From Uloborus plumipes (lineage: Eukaryota > Arthropoda > Arachnida > Araneae > Uloboridae), in contig JAXGGA010002373.1 in the NCBI GenBank assembly GCA_038373865.1, positions 60,132 through 124,131 on the forward strand: a DNA stretch of 64,000 nt. The letters run 5' to 3'. The notes under the pieces are model-generated. The model was not told where the DNA came from. It saw nothing but the letters and a program-made list of their open reading frames with translations, and did not search any database. Both the position numbers and the translations under genes were made by a program. Below are positions 60,056 through 64,000 of the stretch, piece after piece. Each line of letters begins with the position of its first letter. Position 1 is the first letter of the stretch.

Positions 60056-61955
60056 CACTAGAACCGCCGAGTGGGTCAATTTGACCCAAAATGAAGTTTC
60101 GTTTATCACCATGCAAAAAGTATCGCTGGGAAAAAAAAATCCTTTTATGACTTTAAATAATTTAAGATGATCAACAACTTGTGTAATTGAAAAATTCGTA
60201 ACTTGAATATTTTGCGGTCAAATGAAATTTATACCTAGAACAGACAAACGGGTCAATTTGACCCATACGATACATTAGTATGTAAATGACGAAAAACAGT
60301 CGCATTTTTTTCGTGAGGGGTTGTTAAATACTCCTTCCTTACCCTTGAATTGTAGAAATGGAATGCCCCAGAATAAGTCATGTCACGACGCCGTAATCTT
60401 ACCGTCAGTGAAGCGTTAGAATATTTACAACAATTATCTGAAAATGATTCAGAAGGTGAAGATGACCATGAAAGTATTTCAATTTTGAATAGTGATGATG
60501 AATACCTGCCTGCTAGAGAAGAAAATTTGGGTTCGGATACAGAAAATGAAAGTGAAGATAACTGAAATGCCTGTACAAATCGATGGCCCTTCTCATATCA
60601 ATAATGACCTTTCATCTAACATGAAAACAAAACCAAACATTCCAGGAAAAGATAAACATAGACAAAAAAAAAATTGAAAAAGGAACCAACACTTGCTTTC
60701 AAAGTAGGAAATAATGAAGTTGGCGAAGATGGGACTATTTGGAATATCGCTGAAATTGGAATACACGATAGGGGAAGAAAATCCAAGTGTAATGTTTTGA
60801 AAGAAGTTGGAGGCCCAACACCACATGCTAAACGAATTGTTATCGACAACAGTCCTCTTTTAAGTGCATGGAGACTTTTTATAGATAAGTGGATGTTGAA
60901 ACACTCAAAATAATGTACTGAGGATGAAGCTCATCAGCAGAAAAATCCCAGTTTCACTGAAAATGTCAAAATCTGCATTGCATTCAACAACGGTACTAAC
61001 CAATAAAGACGTCAGTCTTGCTGTTTATTACGGCAAAAAAGATAAACACGTTTTATTACTAAGCAGTCTTCATCCAACCGTAGAAATTTTAAATCACCCT
61101 ATAAAACTGCTTGATACGATCGCGTTCTACAATGCAACAAAGTTTGTAGGACGTGATTGACCAGATGGCCAGAAAATATACGGTCATGTCTGCTTCACGC
61201 AGGTGGCCGGTGCAAGTTTTTAAAAACATTTTGAACCTAGCTGCAATAAATTCTTGGGTTTTATATAAAGCTATTACTGGGCAATCTATCAGTAGATGGA
61301 AATTCATTCAAGAGTTGATGAAAGAATTGAGAAAAGACTTTGTTCTCTCTCGACACAAAAAGTCTGCAAAACGAAAGTATGAAGCCAAAAATGGAAACAA
61401 AATGAATGAAGCTCAAGTTAAGCATAAACGAGTTCGATGCCACAGTTCGAAATGTAAGAACAAAACTACGGACGTTCAGAATATAAAGTGCCTATTTGTA
61501 GAAAGTGTACAAAAATAATTACAAAGTTTTGTGCACAATGCAGACCGTGAATCGGATTCAATGCCCTGTAAAATTAGTAAGTAATTGAGATTTTTTTTTT
61601 TTAAATTTTGTTTAACTGTCTAAACTTATTCAAGAGAAATATTATGTTTTTCAATTAAATTCAGGAAATTTGTGTGTGTGTGTGTGTGTTTTTGTTTTTT
61701 TTTTGAAGAGAGGTGTTATCGTACTCAAGAATATAGAATCTCTAATTCTCTGATTTTTCAGAAACTAAGTCAGTTTTTCGTGATTTATGCGAATTATATA
61801 TGTAAATTCATAGAAATATTTATTCCTATTTTTAAAATAAAATGTTTTAGTTAACTAAGTTAAGTTATTTTTGCATATTTAATTGATTTTTAAACTGGGG
61901 TCAAAATGACCAACTCGGCGGTTCTAGGTATACCGAAAGTCCGGCGGTTCTAGTG
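60056..61955 (+). mobile_element. piggyBac-like element, 1.9 kb, TTAA target
   Basis: The ends CACTAGAACCGCCG and cggcggttctagtg abut TTAA on both sides (60052-60055 and 61956-61959), the piggyBac hallmark. Each end has a second, subterminal copy of the TAGAAC...GGTCAATTTGACCC block (near 60237 and 61896). The transposase inside is degenerate. Confidence 0.93.
60380..61520 (+). pseudogene. piggyBac-like (PGBD) transposase, core deleted and frameshifted
   Basis: Pieces in order: the acidic N-terminus (60380-60565), the SAWRLFIDKWMLKH block (60674-60913), a LTNKDVSLAVYYGKKDKHV piece (60924-61160), and a DQMARKYTVMSASRRWPV piece (61153-61518), ending in a Cys-rich tail (CHSSKCKNKT) whose last part is frameshifted. 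The segment between the second and third pieces, which in PGBD proteins holds the first catalytic Asp residues, is missing. With at least three frame breaks it is inactive. Confidence 0.88.
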
Positions 61956-63518
61956 TTAAAAAATTGCGTCATAAAAATGAAGAATTCTGAAAAATGACAT
62001 AGGAAAAAAAAAAATGCGGGGTGTATGGGAACACTTCGTTCTGTTGTTCCAATTCAAACTTATTTGAAGGAAAATGTTTGAAAAATCAAGATCCTAACCC
62101 CAATTTCTCTAGTTAAGACAAGAACAAGGATTTATTACTGTTTATCTCTTCTCGTGAGCAACTAGATCTTAGAATGACACATAGTTGCAGATTTAAGAAG
62201 GTTTTTACTCCAGAAGACTTCTTTTTACCTAAAATACATGGGAAAAATCATACAGACTTCATGTAGCATAAGTTTCGCCCACAGACAGTGATGAATAAGT
62301 GCGAAAATCTTGCAGGACAATCCCCAAAACCCAGAGATTACAAGAAACTAAAGAAAAGGGAGCGTTCATTCCAGAAGATGTTATGAAAAAACTTAAGTCA
62401 ATCCACAACTGCTTGTTTTAAGTTCAAGTACATATTTGTGGAAGATATGAGTGACTTCAGTTTATGTTACAGCTTTGTATTTTTATTCAAAAGCATTTCT
62501 TAAAATTAATTTTAATTTTTCATAAGTTCAAAATCATTTTTAATTCTAACAAATTATAAACGTTTACTGGTATTGAAATTAAACTTTTATTTGACAGTAA
62601 CTATTTGTTCTTATTCTCCCCCATCAATATTACACATGTTTGTGAGACCTATTGCAGGTTAAACAGAAAAAAATAAAATTTTTAACATGTGTTCCGATTG
62701 ACCCCTATAAGCGGGGTGATTCGGAACACCCCTAAATTCCTATATATGTAAATAACAGCTGCACGAAATATTTTGTCTTTGCTTGGAATGTCAAAAGCAA
62801 AGCAAGACCGAAGTTTTTATCCAAAAAATCAAATTAAAAAAAAATCTCTTAACTACTTTTTTTACAATTAAAGCTGAAAAGTGTTACGATTCACCCCATT
62901 TTACGTTGTATTGGGATACAGTTGGGGGGTTTTCTCACCAATTGTTATAGTAGGATGGTCTTTATAACGTGTGGTCGTTATAACGAGCGTCGACTGTAAT
63001 TTGTACAACGCCATCTCATAAGTATCTTTATTATTCATTTACAATTTAATTAAATGCATGCATAATATTTTGACTAAAAACTATTTGAAAGTATTCGAAC
63101 ATATGAAATGTGTCTGTTTTAATTATAAAATTAAGTGTGCTTAAATAATAGGGGCTTTGGTTTACCCCCCCCCCCACATGCACACATTTTCTCTTTAAAA
63201 CTTTCAGGTATTTTTTCCTGAACTCAATCACCCCTGGATACCCTGACTGAAATTATTTGAAATCACAAAAAATGTATGATTGGGCTACTTATGCATAGGC
63301 AGCCTTACTATTATGTTTACAGTATTTTTATCTACAATTTTATGTATAACTTACGAAAAACTTGACTATTATGTATGTAAAATTTTGTTTAAGCTTGACA
63401 ACCCCTAGGTAGATTGAGTTTTTTGTTATAGAATGTATATTTCAACGTTGTTCTTTCTTTTTTTTTTTTTGAATTTACTTTTCATTTAAAGTACATGTTT
63501 GCTATTTTGTCTTTTCAG

Positions 63519-63560
63519 ATGCTCCGAATTTTTTATTACGTTATGATGACAAAAGTCTAA
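63519..63560 (+). other. Short upstream ORF in the 5' leader of brm copy 2
   Basis: The exon begins with ATG right after the 3' splice site (ttgtcttttcag, ending 63518). It reads 13 codons (MLRIFYYVMMTKV) and stops at TAA, 6 bases before the main ATG. It may reduce or modulate translation of the main frame. Whether it is translated depends on the upstream leader exon. Confidence 0.5.
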
Positions 63561-63566
63561 TTAATA

Positions 63567-64000
63567 ATGTCAGGCAAAGATCACGCCATGCGACTTGCAA
63601 GTGTTGCTGTTTCACCACAGCAACAGCAATCATCGCCCATGCAAGGTACTCAGCATATAATTGCACCACAGCAACAATCACCTTTGCAACATCAAACATA
63701 TCCGTCAGATAACTTACTTAAGCTTCAAAAAGCCATTAATACTATGGAAGAAAAAGGAATGCAAGAGGATCCAAGATATGCTCAGTTAATGGCTATGGCT
63801 AATTCCAGGAAATCCATTCCAAGTCCCGGATTACCAACGGGTGGAGCACATAGTCCTGGTCTTAGCTCCCATCCTGGATCTGGAGCTCCAAGCCCAAATA
63901 TGGGGCCTCCACCTCCTCCTCTGCAAATGAGCCCTCATGGAATGCAAGTCAACTCAGGGTGCAATCCCTCACAGCAGTCCCATGTATCTCCACCGCCCCA
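63567..64000 (+). CDS. brm: Second Brahma/BRG1 paralogue, N-terminal part (runs off window)
   Basis: The ATG at 63567 (AATAATGTCAGG) opens a frame with no stop to the window end (144 codons). The start is chosen because the upstream ATG at 63519 ends in a short ORF. It is Gln/Pro-rich (SPQQQQSSPMQ), then holds DNLLKLQKAINTMEEKGMQE followed by DPRYAQLMAM, matching the conserved N-terminal segment of SMARCA4 (MEKGM..DPRY type), then low-complexity Gly/Pro. From APSPNMGP onward it aligns with the start of the exon at 34413 (APSPEMGP ... HGMQV ... GCNPS), with clear but diverged nucleotide similarity. It is therefore a distinct paralogue, and the catalytic part lies beyond the window. Unlike copy 1, coding runs without an intron through the point where copy 1 has its 3' splice site. 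Confidence 0.93.
   Translation, partial: MSGKDHAMRLASVAVSPQQQQSSPMQGTQHIIAPQQQSPLQHQTYPSDNLLKLQKAINTMEEKGMQEDPRYAQLMAMANSRKSIPSPGLPTGGAHSPGLSSHPGSGAPSPNMGPPPPPLQMSPHGMQVNSGCNPSQQSHVSPPP

Larger units (their letters stand above)
59621..62996. mobile_element. pogo/Tigger-like element, no intact transposase
   Basis: The ends CAGTCGACGCTCGATATAAC and gttataacgagcgtcgactg are inverted, and the right flank is TA (left flank CA, perhaps a mutated TA). Second copies of TATAACGA-type motifs lie subterminally. The TATAACGA ends are typical of pogo-type elements. A piggyBac copy (60056-61955) is inserted inside. Apart from it I see no recognisable coding sequence. Confidence 0.75.
59162..63235. mobile_element. 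hAT-like element hosting pogo-like and piggyBac insertions
   Basis: The ends AGGGGTGATTGTGCTCC and aactcaatcacccct are flanked by AGATACCC (59154-59161) and GGATACCC (63236-63243), an 8-bp duplication with one mismatch. It lies just upstream of the second brm exon (63519). Confidence 0.75.

Noticed and set aside
34413..64000. Both brm pieces as one gene with a misassembled exon order
   Set aside because: The pieces overlap in the same protein segment (APSP to GCNPS) with diverged codons, so they are paralogues.

Overview
This is AT-rich, intron-rich animal nuclear DNA. Its families of hAT-like elements, Helitrons, mariner, pogo-like and piggyBac-like elements and a tRNA-derived SINE, together with its gene content, fit an arthropod, and a chelicerate such as a spider seems plausible. 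The species cannot be fixed from sequence alone.

Two host gene families can be recognised. At the left end, on the minus strand, six exons (8829 down to the window edge) encode the middle of an APC (adenomatous polyposis coli) homologue: a 15-aa beta-catenin-binding repeat, a 20-aa repeat, the R2/B region, and acidic tail exons. All exon phases agree. The armadillo-repeat part is not visible in the window. At 34413-39120 (+) one uninterrupted exon encodes nearly all of a Brahma/BRG1 (SMARCA2/4) SWI/SNF ATPase, with QLQ, HSA, BRK, SNF2 ATPase, SnAC, AT-hook and bromodomain regions. At 63519-64000 (+) the N-terminal exon of a second, diverged Brahma paralogue begins and runs off the window. The window therefore holds a same-strand pair of brm genes about 24 kb apart.

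Much of the rest is transposon nests. 3236-5190, in an APC intron, is hAT-like > Helitron > mariner. 11077-25987 holds two hAT-like elements side by side, sharing three copies of the 8-bp target GTTACCAC. The first is 10.85 kb and contains a 2.17-kb palindrome, a CCCGAG-rich MITE, and a 6.5-kb foldback element whose left arm was invaded by two further palindromic elements. The second contains several nested MITEs. 27815-34013, just upstream of the brm exon, is hAT-like > ACCTGCCAAC element > hAT with a decayed ZMYM1-type transposase > MITE and Helitron fragment. 49-59 kb has several hAT-like MITEs and a tandem-repeat module shared between elements with unrelated ends. 59162-63235, just upstream of the second brm gene, is hAT-like > pogo-like > decayed piggyBac.

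APC (Wnt destruction complex) and Brahma (BAF/PBAF chromatin remodelling) are both ordinary nuclear/cytoplasmic host genes, and the window gives no sign that they are functionally linked. The unusual content is the brm duplication, its intronless copy, and the architecture of the palindrome nest.
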